The notes under the pieces: model-generated
Seen by the model: the letters and a program-made list of their open reading frames with translations, nothing else
Told to the model about the DNA's origin: nothing
Databases searched by the model: none
Shown: piece after piece, positions 13,243 through 23,694 of the stretch
How the letters are laid out: each line of letters begins with the position of its first letter
Position numbering within the stretch: the first letter of the stretch is position 1
Position numbers and translations under genes: made by a program
Source of the DNA: Brachionus plicatilis
Taxonomy: Eukaryota; Rotifera; Eurotatoria; Ploima; Brachionidae
Direction of reading: 5' to 3'
Length of the DNA: 64,000 nucleotides
Assembly: GCA_010279815.1 (NCBI GenBank)
Contig: QEOQ01000141.1
Location: 744,001-808,000 of the forward strand

Positions 13243-13733
13243 AGTCAAAACATTGGGCATTGTGAATTTTGGTACAAAATATAAAATATATCAAAGCTTA
13301 AGTTCTGAAGAACCAAAATATGTACTGTAAATTCTAGCAACTGATACATCCTTTGTACCACCCATATACTGATTCTGCAAAATTCTGCAAAATTGAGAAC
13401 ATTGTGAATTTTAGTACAAAAAACAAAAATAAAATATAAAAGACACCAGAGCTTTAATTCGGACCGACCGAAACATGCTTTATAAATTGTAGCAACTTAT
13501 ACATCCTCTGTACCACCACTTAAAGTCGAGTCGGATTTTTTTTGAGTCGAATTCACAATTTTCTGTATTTTGCAGATTTATTGCAGAGTTTTGCAGTATA
13601 TTAGTGGTACAAAGGATGTATCAGTTGCTACAATTTATAAAGCATGTTTTGGTCCTTCAGAACTTAAGCTTTGGTAAATTTAGTATTTTGTTTTTGTTAT
13701 TTTGTACCAAAATTCACAATCCCCAAAACATGA
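13243..13733. mobile_element. Foldback element with long inverted repeats and an internal duplication
   Basis: The left arm (about 13250-13395) and right arm (about 13590-13732) are near-complementary: ATTGTGAATTTTGGTACAAA, AAGCTTAAGTTCTGAAG, AACTGATACATCCTTTGTAC and CTGCAAAA blocks recur in order on the opposite strand. A second direct copy of the left arm lies at about 13400-13540. No protein is encoded. This looks like a foldback or MITE-like element with a tandemly duplicated arm. Confidence 0.65.
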
Positions 13734-14321
13734 TTATTTTTTGTTTAAATATATAAAAAAAGCTCAAATGGAATTTAAACTAAAGTTAATTTATTATTTT
13801 TAGCTAGTGCTATATATTTTCAAGTGTTCTTGATATTTTTAAATTAAATTTTAATAAATTATTTTTAAAAAAAGCTAAATTTTTTTCTCATGGAGAAATT
13901 TTTTTGGAGTTTATTTTACTAAAAGAGTTAAGGATTTTGAAATCAAATCAAAATTTATTAAAAAAAATCGTATAAACCTTGAACTTTGGACCGGCTTGGA
14001 CCGGCGGTTACCATTGGTCGAACGGCCGGCGGGTTTTTGAACTGGTCCTTTTTGTTGTTGCGTTTTTAATAGAACCGCTCTAAATCAAATTTTTTATTCT
14101 ATTCAAAAGAGGACAAAGGATAAATATTTTAAAATCAAATCAACTAATTTATGAATTTAATCTTAAATTAGATTCATTGCCAATTTAATCTTAAAAAATT
14201 AAATCTTAGATTAGACCACGATAGAAAGACAATATATTTGAATTAAAACGAGAGATTCAACAAGAAACTGAAATTTTCAAAATAGAAAAGTAAATGAAAC
14301 AAATTTAAAAAATGACAGAAG
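13734..14321. other. Non-coding, with a GC-rich islet at 13980-14050
   Basis: AT-rich, with no gene. It contains a short patch built from repeated GGACCGGC/GGCCGGCGGG-like units that stands out from its surroundings. Confidence 0.35.
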
Positions 14322-14753
14322 TACAGTGTTTAAATTTAAACTGTATAATGGGGAAGATTAAATCATTTTACGTAATTTTACGTAAAATTACACTAGTTTA
14401 AGAAAGTTTCGTCAAAAAAGCTTACGACCAAAAAAAAACTGAATTTTAGAGGAAAAAGTGAAAAATTAATAAAAATTTGAATTTTATAAAAAAAATATGG
14501 GTACTTTCCTAATATTTACATTGATTAAAAAATATGACAGAAAATTACATATTATTACATTGTAAGAGGGCTAATTGAAAGAAAAAGTACTAAACTAGTG
14601 TAATTTTACGTAAAATTACAAAAGAATATATTATCTTACATTTTCTTACATACAAGAAGTGATGTAATATTATGTAAGCTTACATTTTCTGACGTAAAAT
14701 TACGTAAAATGTTGTAATCTTACCCATTATACAGTTTAAATTTAATAACTGTA
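14322..14753. mobile_element. MITE flanked by TA, ACGTAA-rich interior
   Basis: The left end TACAGTGTTTAAATTTAAAC is followed by TGTATAATGGGGAAGATTA and ATTTTACGTAATTTTACGT. The reverse complement of the right end repeats this order with few changes. The outermost TA on each side fits a Tc1/mariner-type TA target. The first 22 bases of the arm are themselves almost palindromic. There is no coding capacity. Confidence 0.7.
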
Positions 14754-14867
14754 TGCTAAAAAATACATCAATTAAAGTAACTGATGTAGTTAAGAGAGAA
14801 TATTCTGAATCATCGCAGTCGTTTCAATAATTTTAGTAATTTTTTTGTTACCTCTTAAAGTTATTTA

Positions 14868-15072
14868 GTTTTTTAAAGTTCAAATATGGACTTTTATATA
14901 AATTTAAGTCCAACTCAAGGACTTTCAGGTAGTTATTGTGGCGGCCTAGTTAAAGACCAAGTCACTAAAATTAAAGTCAAAGTCCGGACTTAAAAAATAA
15001 AAAAAATTAAAGCCTATGACTTCGACTTAGATTTAGACAAAAGTCCGGACTTGTAACTTTTAAATAACTCTG
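14868..15072. mobile_element. Degenerate hAT-type MITE
   Basis: The right end, ACTTTTAAATAACTCTG at about 15056-15072, is close to the terminal repeat of the intact elements at 16601 and 36619. The interior has the same AAGTCCGGACTT blocks. The left end near 14868 is weakly preserved and no clean duplication was found. Confidence 0.4.
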
Positions 15073-16312
15073 AAAAGAAGAGTCAAATATATTTTGAATT
15101 TTAAAACTTCAAAAAAAGTAAGAAACTTTAACTCAGGATGGAAGTATGTCAAATGAAACGTGACAGATAATGTGTTTTTAATTTAAAATTAAAATTCTTG
15201 AATTAATGCAAAAACTTAACTTGAATTTTAAATATTATTCAAAATGTTTATAATATTTTTTTATGACTGACTTTATGTATTAAAAAGATGTTTCTTTAAC
15301 TAGCTCAAGCTCAAATAGTTAGACAAATGTACGTAAAACCATAAGTTTTTATCATTTTATTTTATCCAGATCCTAAAAGCCCAGTCTAACCGTATGTGCA
15401 TTTTGTGGTCAAGGACATAAACCCGCCCTATATACCCAGGCGCGTCTTTTTGAAAACGTTTAGGGCTATTTGTCTCAGAAAGTTTCCGAGAGAGTTTGGT
15501 AGGCTATAACGAAGCAGTAGTTAATTCGTAGCAGTAATTTAAAGCAAAGATATTTTGATTTAAAATTTGTGAAGATGGTTATGAATAGGATCATCAAGCT
15601 ACCTGTATGATGCAAAAAAACAGAACTCATTATCTCTTTTATTTACTTAGTTACTTAATCTTTAACTTTTTCGGATTACTTAGGCATCGGAAGCTAACAA
15701 GATACAAAAATTAATCAATTAGATGAGTCGATTACTCTGAATTGAATTAGATTTGTCTTAAAAAAGACAAAGTCATAATACATACTTGATTTAACTTAGT
15801 AAGTCAAAATTTTTTTTAGTTTTTTAACTTTCTGGTAACTAACTGGCTATAATTTTTTATTAATCAATTAAGATCACCAGTGAATTAAAAAAATAATTTT
15901 ATCTTTTTTAAACAATATAAATGTTTGACTAATTTTTAATTAAAATTCTAAATATTAGAAAATCTTAAAAAATAATGTTATAGGTTGCTTGGCTGGTTGA
16001 TAGAAAATAGAATGAATTTTGAAAAATATTTTTTAATTGGAAAATAAATAAGAAGTTTATTTTTGTCATCACCGAATCTGGCGTAATTTTTTAATTAAAA
16101 AAAATAAATAATTGATATTAAATAATTAATAATTAAAATAGTCTTCTAAAATTATACGAAAAGATAATATAAAATAAGCTTGGCTAGCGGAACTAGGGTT
16201 AATATTCCTAAAGCTATGGCAGATGTGTTATACATCAAAAGATTAAAAATAAAAATATCAATAAAGCTTAAATTTTAACAGTCTTGGTCTTTAAAAATAG
16301 AAAAAAAAAGAA
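15073..16312. other. Non-coding stretch with a GC-richer segment at 15390-15560
   Basis: No gene. At about 15395-15440 the plus strand reads CAFCGQGHKPALYTQARLF before a stop. The CxxCxxxGH spacing recalls a zinc knuckle from a retroelement, but the match is too short to call. Confidence 0.3.
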
Positions 16313-16830
16313 GTCAGTAGTAGTAGTAGTAGTTTTGACCGTAGCTGGCTAGCCAGCGAGTGTGCCGACAAGGCACACTAAGACAGCTTACTGCTTACCA
16401 TTGATAAAGTATGGAAAATTTTTGTACTTGTGAACACAGTGAATGACCACGCATTTTGATTTATTGAAGAAAAGTAGCCAATCTTGAGTATACTTGAAAA
16501 CTAAATCTAAATCTTGTTTTAGTTTCGCTGTACTCATTTCAGATAACGCTTGGGAGAAAATTTTAGAATACATTTTGACAACATTCTCGATACCTTTTGG
16601 CAGAGTTGGTTAAAAGTCACAAGTCTCAAGTCAAGTCCAAGTCCGGACTTTTTTTTAGGACTTTTAAACAACTCTGCCTTTTGGTATACAAAACGAATAA
16701 TAGTTGACCAATCACTGATCCCATGATGGTCACTGACACTGCTAAAAATCTCTTCCCAATCCGACACAATTTCATCTTGGACAACTCGTTGCCTTCTATT
16801 TTTCAGGTAAACTTCAATCCATTTTAGTGT
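16313..16830 (-). pseudogene. Dead non-LTR retrotransposon (LINE) reverse-transcriptase fragment
   Basis: On the minus strand, NRRQRVVQDE then VSDWEEIFSSV leads into a scrambled palm domain, then MYSKIFSQ and LKQDLDLVFKYTQDWLLFF, then NKSKCVVIHC. These are landmarks of a Jockey/CR1-like reverse transcriptase. The PQGS motif is disrupted and the catalytic aspartates expected in the MY(A/S)DDSK block are missing. A 76-base hAT-type MITE interrupts the frame at 16601-16676. The 3' tail holds an 8-bp hairpin at 16359-16379, a 14-bp palindrome at 16344-16357 and a terminal TAC trinucleotide run (16317-16333). Confidence 0.75.
16601..16676. mobile_element. 76-base hAT-type MITE with perfect 8-base target duplication
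   Basis: Terminal inverted repeats CAGAGTTGGTTAAAAGTC and GACTTTTAAACAACTCTG bound the element. CCTTTTGG is duplicated directly outside both ends (16593-16600 and 16677-16684). Eight-base duplications and CAGAG-type ends are hallmarks of the hAT superfamily. The interior repeats AAGTCCGGACTT-type motifs. Confidence 0.88.
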
Positions 16831-17420
16831 AAGTTAAGTAAAAACACTTAAAAATATTTTTTAACATAAAATGTGTTATGGTATATCACCGACTTTCCAT
16901 GGTTTTGTTATTATTTACATTTATTTAAACAGTTAATTAATATTTATGGATAATATTTAAACTATTTCTGTCTTTTTTCTATTTTATGTTAAATTTTCAC
17001 AAAGTTTTTCGAGTACTTTAAAAATCAATTATGCTTATTTTTTCAACATAAAAAAAAATATTTTCAAATATTTCTAGTACAATGGAAAAAAATGAGAGAT
17101 TTATTTTTTATTAAAAAAAAATACAAAGACATAAAATTTTACCATTCTTTTAAAGATCAATTTGAAAATAATAAGAAAAATTTAAATTTAATTTTATTCA
17201 AATCATGCTTAAAAAACATAATTAGAACAAAGTATTTCAAATACGTTCAAATTATAAAGTTTGCATTCAATAGGGAATTTTTATAAAAAAAAACTCGTAC
17301 TTTTTGCTTTATATCATTTCGACAAGGTGTCTTGGAAACGTCATTTCGAATCATCTAACAATAAATTTTTAATTTCTAGATCGAAAGTTTATTAATTTAG
17401 GGTCAATTTTAGAGCACAAA
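16831..17420. other. 5' flank of the GDP-fucose transporter gene
   Basis: AT-rich sequence. The plus-strand frame at 17092-17286 is Lys/Asn/Phe-rich with no domain and is taken as chance. Confidence 0.35.
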
Positions 17421-18723
17421 ATGAATGGGAAAGAAGACTCTCTGGCCAAAAAAACCAGTGCTATTATTTTTGCTGTCAGTTTATATTGGTAAAATGAAAT
17501 TGCTTTTTGCCCATTGTTTAATCAATTTAAATAAAATTCTATTCTAAAGGACGGTGTCCATTTCTATGGTATTTGTGAACAAATACCTATTAAGTTCAAC
17601 CAATTTACAAGTAATATTAAAAAAATATTTAAAATCAAACTATAAATTTAATTTAAAGTTCGATGCCCCGTTATTTATAACATGGTTTCAATGTGTGGTC
17701 ACTGTCGCCTTATGCTGGCTCCTTGCACAGTTTGCAAAATACCAGCCGGGTCTAATTAAATTTCCAGCGTTTTCAATAGATCCTAAGATAGCCCGAGAAG
17801 TAAATATAAAATATTCAAAAAATTTATTTAATAATTAAAAAAAAAAAAGATATTGCCATTATCTGTCGTTTTTGTGGGTATGATTACTTTTAATAACTTA
17901 TGCCTAAAATATGTGTCAATATCATTTTACATGGTGGTTCGATCTCTCACTACAGTTTTCAATGTTGTAAGTATTATTTGCTAAATAAAAAAAGAAAGAT
18001 TTATTTTTTTATTCATTTTTGTCTGAATAAAAGATTTTGACTTATATATTTTTTGGAGAGAAAACATCCCATAAAGCATTAGGCTGTTGTGCCATTATAA
18101 TAACGGGATTTTTGATGGGCATTGATCAAGAAAAAGGACTTGGAAGTCTTTCAATTGCAGGCGTTTTTTTTGGTATATCAGCAAGTTTGTTTGTGGCAAT
18201 GAATGCCATTTATACGAAAAAATCTCTAAACTTTGTTGAAAACAATATCTGGAAGCTAACCATGTACAACAATGTAAACGCTTGTGTGATATTCATTCCA
18301 TTTATTTTATTATTTGGCGAACATAATGAAATTTTTGATTTCCCTTTAATTTTTGACTCATTTTTCTGGTTCACAATGATCATCGGAGGAGTGCTAGGCT
18401 TTTCGATGGGATATGTGACTTCATTGCAAATTCAGGCAACTTCTCCATTGACGCACAATGTTAGTGGAACGGCTAAAGCTTATGCTCAAACTTTGCTTGG
18501 TGTATTCTACTTCAATGAAGTCAAAACTTTTCTTTGGTGGATCAGTAATGGATTTGTCCTATTAGGAGCTGCCTTATACTCTCATGTTAGAAACCAGGAG
18601 ATGAAGGAACGCCATAAACAATCTCTAGAAGTTCCTCAAAAAGATTCAGGTATCAATAAAGTTGATAAACAAGATAATCATAGCATTATTTCTGAAAATA
18701 ATCCTTCAGAATTTAAAAATTAG
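17421..18723 (+). CDS. SLC35C1: GDP-fucose transporter (SLC35C1 family)
   Basis: A Golgi nucleotide-sugar antiporter that imports GDP-fucose for protein fucosylation, including that of Notch-type proteins. Five exons (17421-17488, 17550-17610, 17659-17799, 17850-17966, 18034-18723) keep frame and give 358 residues (human 364). Diagnostic blocks are [55 protein letters not shown] and [17 protein letters not shown], spread over about ten predicted membrane segments. The hydrophilic C-terminus faces the cytosol in this family. ATG 17421 gives a short N-tail followed directly by the first membrane helix. Confidence 0.94.
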
Positions 18724-20230
18724 ATTCAAAGTAGATGAATTTTTTTAGCATTTTGATACTTTCAATAGCATTTTTAGACAAATCAGCTTCTAATTTATTT
18801 AAAATCTTATAAAATTAAAAACTCATCTTATTTTTTTATTTTTATTTCAAGGTCTTAATGTACGAAGTAATTGAGTTATAAAAGTATACACTTTTTTTAA
18901 CAATTTATTTTATATTGTTCTTTTTAATCAAAAGTAAATTATTAATAAAACTAATTAAAAAAAATATGTATTTTTAAATTTTCCTTTGACATGTTAAACG
19001 AAAATTGCTTGGGACTGAATCCATATCAAAATAAAACAAATTTACTTTTTATTTCCTGAAACTTTATTATTTTTTATATTTTCCTTCATCCCAAATTTGT
19101 CCAAATATATATTTCAATTAAAAAAATTTATTAAATGTGAGCATGAATTTTTTTAGCATCAAAAATTAAATAAACTTTATAACATTTAAAATAAATGTCA
19201 AAGGCTTTATCTTTTTCTAAAAAATCATTTGAATCATTAGAATTGCTGGTTTGTTTGATGTCTGATTATTAGCGAAGATATTGTCTTTGAAATTATCTTT
19301 AAATTTTATAAAATTTATTTAATTTTGATGTTTTAAAAAAAAAAATTTAATGTACACATTATGTAAAATTATTCAGATTAAAAGATTGAAAAATTAAAAC
19401 GTGTAAATTGATTCATAACAAATAAGTTAATTGATTTCGAATTGAAAATAAATAAATATAAGATTATTTTTATAGTGGTATCCAAAAGTCCGAAATCCAG
19501 AATAAAAATATTAAATAATTTATCGGACTCAAAGCATGCTAGACTTAAAACCAAGGACTGTAAAAAAAGTGTTGCTCTAGTCATATTTTTATATTTTATC
19601 CCAATGAAATAAAAAACTAGGTCTTTCTTTTTTATTGACATCCTTGTCATAATTTTAATCTAAAAAAGAGACGTAATCGAAAAAATTTGATAAGAAAATA
19701 TAAAACACAAACTGGAAAAAAAGCTTTGAATGGCGAAAAATGTCAATTCTATTGGTGTTAAGTTTTACTCAAAATTTAACTAAACTCTTAAGATGAATGA
19801 TGCAAAAGAAAAAAGATTCTTAAAAATAAAAAATGAAACCTTGATGAACAATTCTTCTTAATCTATCTTCCATTCTTAATTAAGTTATTAGTTTAAATTG
19901 CTTACGAAAGTATCAATTTAAAGATAAATACTGTAACAATTTCTGGTAGTCTAGAATTAAGATATTTCTTTGTTAAGTTTTAAAGTGATCTATTGCTTAA
20001 AGAATTAAAATAATCTCTTTCAATTTAAAACAAACATGATCTTTTTTCAATGAGTTTAAAATTTTTGAATATCGGTTTTTTTTAATTTATTTTGAGTAGC
20101 GAAATTAAACTATTAAGTTTATTTTATATTTTTTTTTAAAATCTAAAATAAATATTTTGTTCATAAAGAAATTGATATTAATAAATTTCTTTGTGAATCA
20201 ATCGTCTAATCACATGTTCAAACGATATGC
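18724..20230. other. Intergenic, no gene recognised
   Basis: 1.5 kb of AT-rich sequence between the convergent SLC35C1 (+) and ATP5PB (-) genes. The minus-strand frame at 19378-19650 is hydrophobic and AT-driven with no family resemblance. Confidence 0.45.
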
Positions 20231-22610
20231 TTATATAGTGTTGGCGTATTTTTTTGACAAAGCTTTTAGGGTACTCAAACCAGATTGGAAAGACTCCTTT
20301 TCCTAAAATTAAATAAAAATTTCAGTTTATTTTAAATCAATATCTTTATTCAAAAAATTACTTGGGCAGGTCCGATAGATTGGTTCACTTGACCAAGAAT
20401 GTAGTTAATAGCTTGTTCTCTTTCGACTCGCTTGAAAACTCCTTGAACAGCTACTTGGTAGTCCAAACGTTTTTTGATTTCTTGGTGAACTTGAGCCAAA
20501 CGTTGTCTGAAAGCGGCTTCCAATTGTAAATCGACAGCTTCCTTTTAGAAATAAATGAATAAATTTTAAAAATTGAAAATTTTTTTGTCCCATGACTTAC
20601 TCTTTTGGCGGCATGGATTATTTGGTTAGCTTCTGGTAGAGTTTCTAGAGCTTGGTTAGCTTGGATTTTTTGGTCGATTTCTTTGGTTTGGTTATCTAAA
20701 TCAGCAACTTGGGCCTTGTTTTGTTTGTCAGCCTCAGCATCAAGGTACTCTCCGAGTTGTTTGCCGTACAATTTAGAAATGGCGATGACACTGGTCAAAA
20801 AAACCAATTGTTCGGCGGTGTCGGCCCAGTAGACGAATACTTCTTTTGACAACAAGGTGGTTACGGCTCCCCAGAACAAAATATACGGACCGCATACTCC
20901 AGTTTTGTCGTACATTGCTTTGAACCATTCATCAGGCACCAGTCCAATTCTGATTTTACCTGCATTTTCGGGTACTCTCAACGGTGGAAAATTGACAAAG
21001 TCTCTCTCTGGTGCGTCATGCGGAAAGCGTCTTGCTTCACCGGCAGCGGCAGGTTGAGCAGCATTGGCATTGTTAGAACTTGTAGCTACACATCTAGAAA
21101 AAAGAATGTCTCACCAACACAATTCACAATTTAAAATATTTATTTGCTCAAAAATTAACAAATTTTAAAAAATAAAAAATGATTAAAAAAAAAAAGGATT
21201 TTTTTTTTGTTAAATTAGAATTATTTTTCCCTATTGATCACTTTATAAATTAAATATTTTAAATAATCAATGTCAGAACTTGGCTTAAGTTTATTTAGAA
21301 TATTGACCGCATTTTCGCAGTATTTTTTAGCCAGGAACCTAGTTTCCTTAATGCCATCGCTTTTTAAAACTAAATTGAACGCTTTTAGCACATCGCCTTC
21401 GTTGGCGAACCGTCTCATGATCATGCCGTTGAGCTCGGGATATTTAGCTGACGCGAACAAAACAGGCGCCGTAGCCAGGCCCAGTCTGAGATCAGCACCG
21501 GCGCCAGGCTTACCCAGCTTGTCCGAATGGGAAGTAAAATCGAGCACATCGTCTATTAACTGAAATGCAATGCCAATGTTTTTACCACACTCATAGGCCA
21601 TTTGAACAAGCTCCTCGTCATTTTTTTCTACACATTGGGGACCATTTTTTTCTACCAACAAAATGGCAACTGCCTTGCAAGAGTTGGCAATCAAACTGGC
21701 AGTTTTGCGGTATGTTTTTACCGAGTAGTGCTCAAAGCGTTCAGAGTCATTTTCTTTGGTGCCGAATTGCATTAGTTCGCCTTTGACCAAGTCCTCAAGA
21801 ACAGTGGATAGTGTCTCAACTACTCTGGTGCTGTCGAGTCTGGCCAAAGCCTTGGAAGACACCGCTAGAACAAAATCACCAGCCAAAGTCGCCTTGTGAG
21901 GCCCCCATTTCAAGCTCACACTCGGCTTGCCTCTTCGCAAATCGCTAGCGTCCACTATGTCGTCATGAATTAAGCTAGCCACATGGATCATTTCGGCAAT
22001 GAGGGCGATCTTCCTCTGTGAGTCCATCAGGATGCAGTCTAATTGAATTTTTTGGTGAGGATTTGAATTTAGCATGCAGTGTACATTGAGAGCCCGAGCC
22101 ATGGAACAAATGATCAATGGTCTAATAGACTTGCCACTTCCGTCAAAGTAGTACTCGCATATTTTTCTCAAGTCAGGCTTTGAGGTTGTGAACATGTTAT
22201 TTATGTCTTGGTGCATATTTTTCAAGTCTGTCTGGACGAACTCTGATGCTTTTTTGTCATCTTGTTCTTGGGTAATGTTGGATAAATTTGACGAACTAAA
22301 GTCAACTTTGACCAAATGTGGACCTGGCTTTTTTACAGATTTTGTCAAACTTGATATAATTTCGAATTTTAAAGATGTTTCATATTTAGTTTAAGATTTC
22401 ACTTAAAAATTAAATTTCAAGAATGCAATAGAAAATGCTCGTGAAACAAATTTAAATTTGAAATTTTACCAAGTTGGACAAGATTTAAGTGAAAATGAAA
22501 TTGCAGGATTAAAATTTAATTTTTGAGCGAAAAAATTTGGGAACTAGTTTGAATTACCTGTAAAGAATTGATTGCTTCTTGACCAAGCTACGAGCAACTC
22601 TGGACAGCAT
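20231..22610 (-). CDS. ATP5PB: ATP synthase subunit b, mitochondrial
   Basis: Subunit b is the peripheral stalk of F1Fo-ATP synthase in the inner mitochondrial membrane. Four exons on the minus strand (22558-22610, 20601-21093, 20362-20541, 20231-20302) keep phase and encode 265 residues (human 256). Exon 1 is MLSRVARSLVKKQSILY, a typical presequence that begins like human MLSRV. Exon 2 has KIRIGLVPDEWF, DKTGVCGPYILFWGAVTTLL and LSKEVFVYW; exon 3 has the amphipathic stalk and KRLDYQVAVQGVFKRVEREQ. Intron 1 (21094-22557, about 1.46 kb) is far longer than its neighbours because it contains the whole PDSS1 frame on the same strand. Exon 1 ends in phase 2 (TAC AG), which matters for the PDSS1 entry. 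Confidence 0.92.
21221..22295 (-). CDS. PDSS1: Decaprenyl diphosphate synthase subunit 1, nested in ATP5PB intron 1
   Basis: This trans-prenyltransferase subunit builds the isoprenoid side chain of ubiquinone in mitochondria. The single uninterrupted frame shows both Asp-rich motifs (HDDIVDASDLRRGKPSV and QLIDDVLDF), the entry CEYYFDGSGKSIRPLI, and blocks close to human PDSS1 (KTASLIANSCKAV, LATAPVLFA, MIMRRFANEGDV). No in-frame ATG lies between the upstream stop near 22408 and M at 22216. Two acceptors (GACTTTAG before 22295; ATATCAAG before 22349) would both join ATP5PB exon 1 (22558-22610) in frame, giving about 375 or 393 residues with a mitochondrial leader. I infer a shared leader exon. 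A start at 22216 would still leave the catalytic core intact. The lack of introns suggests retroposed origin. Confidence 0.9.
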
Positions 22611-23290
22611 TTTTGTTTTAATATTGTATCTAAATAAAAGCGATAGCGGTGATTTACTTGATCAAGGTATGCATTTAAACAAACGCTAAAATTGAGTTTA
22701 TTTTTTTCAATTCTGCAGAAAGCATTTTTACATTAGAGTTAGCACTAGTTTGAAAATTACATAAATTGGTAGAAGTTTTGAACGCAAGCGTTCTCATTTG
22801 CTCTAGTGTATTTAAATTTTTGTTAAAGAAAGCGTTTTAGATTTATTGAATAATTTTAAAAGCTTATGAATGCAAATTTGCAATTTGAATTTGCTTAATT
22901 TTCATTATGAAGCTTCAAATTTGTTTGCAATTCAAAAATAACTTTGAATCAGTTTTAAACCATTTTTTTCAAAAATATGTATATATACAATGCTTTTTTT
23001 TGCAATAGTTGTACTTTTTACAAAACTTGCCTAATCCAAATGGAACCCTATAGAGTTCTCTTATCAAATAATTTTCCATATTGTATCAACCATTAAATTA
23101 TTAATCTCTCGTAATCTCAAATTTATTCGTATTTTAATTTAATCAATTTTTATTATATTTTGTATCTAAATTAGTAAATTAATTTTTGTAAATTGTGCAA
23201 GCTAATGAAACCTTTAGGTGATGCACTTACAGAAGTTGTTTGTAATTAATAAACTTCGTTAAATCTAAATGATCCTCATTAAACTTATCC
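22611..23290. promoter_or_regulatory. Upstream region of ATP5PB/PDSS1
   Basis: Non-coding. It lies between the minus-strand ATP5PB start and the inverted-repeat element, and must include the ATP5PB promoter. No specific element is recognised. Confidence 0.3.
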
Positions 23291-23694
23291 TCAAATTTAA
23301 TAATGATAAGATCAAAATCAATTCAAACACACATTATTCTGATGAAAACATTTTGATTTTTTGTAAAAAATTTATGGTTAATATAACAAGTTTGATGTTA
23401 ATTGAACTTTTTAACCAATATTGGAATAAAGTGATTTTAAAAATAATAAATTGATTAGGAATGAAATTTATTTAATACTCAATAGTTTATTTTAAGCCTA
23501 TTTTTTTTTATCAATAATTTAACTTCACCTGTATTTACTAATATCAATGTAATGACCCAAAAGCAATTAAATTTTTATTTTAAATTTTATTTTGATCTTT
23601 AGCTCGGTACAGATAAAAAAATAAAAATGTTATTGTTTTCATCAGAATAATGTGTGTTTGAATTGATTTTGTTCTTATCTTTATTAAATTTAAT
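23291..23694. mobile_element. MITE-like element with about 60-base inverted repeats
   Basis: The left arm at 23291-23352 (ATCAAAATCAATTCAAACAC then ACATTATTCTGATGAAAAC) is matched in reverse complement at about 23630-23694 with a few changes. The interior is AT-rich, non-coding, and contains AGCTCGGTACA, which recurs just outside at about 23798. Confidence 0.65.

Noticed and set aside
16317..16333. Trinucleotide run considered as an independent microsatellite.
   Set aside because: A similar run ends the LINE at 58861, so it is better read as the LINE 3' terminal repeat.
17092..17286. Plus-strand frame rich in Lys, Asn and Phe upstream of SLC35C1.
   Set aside because: Low complexity and no family resemblance.
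22214..22216. ATG inside PDSS1 as the main start codon.
   Set aside because: Possible, but it would leave the enzyme without a mitochondrial presequence and waste the conserved open frame upstream. The spliced leader explains more. Kept as an alternative in the PDSS1 entry.
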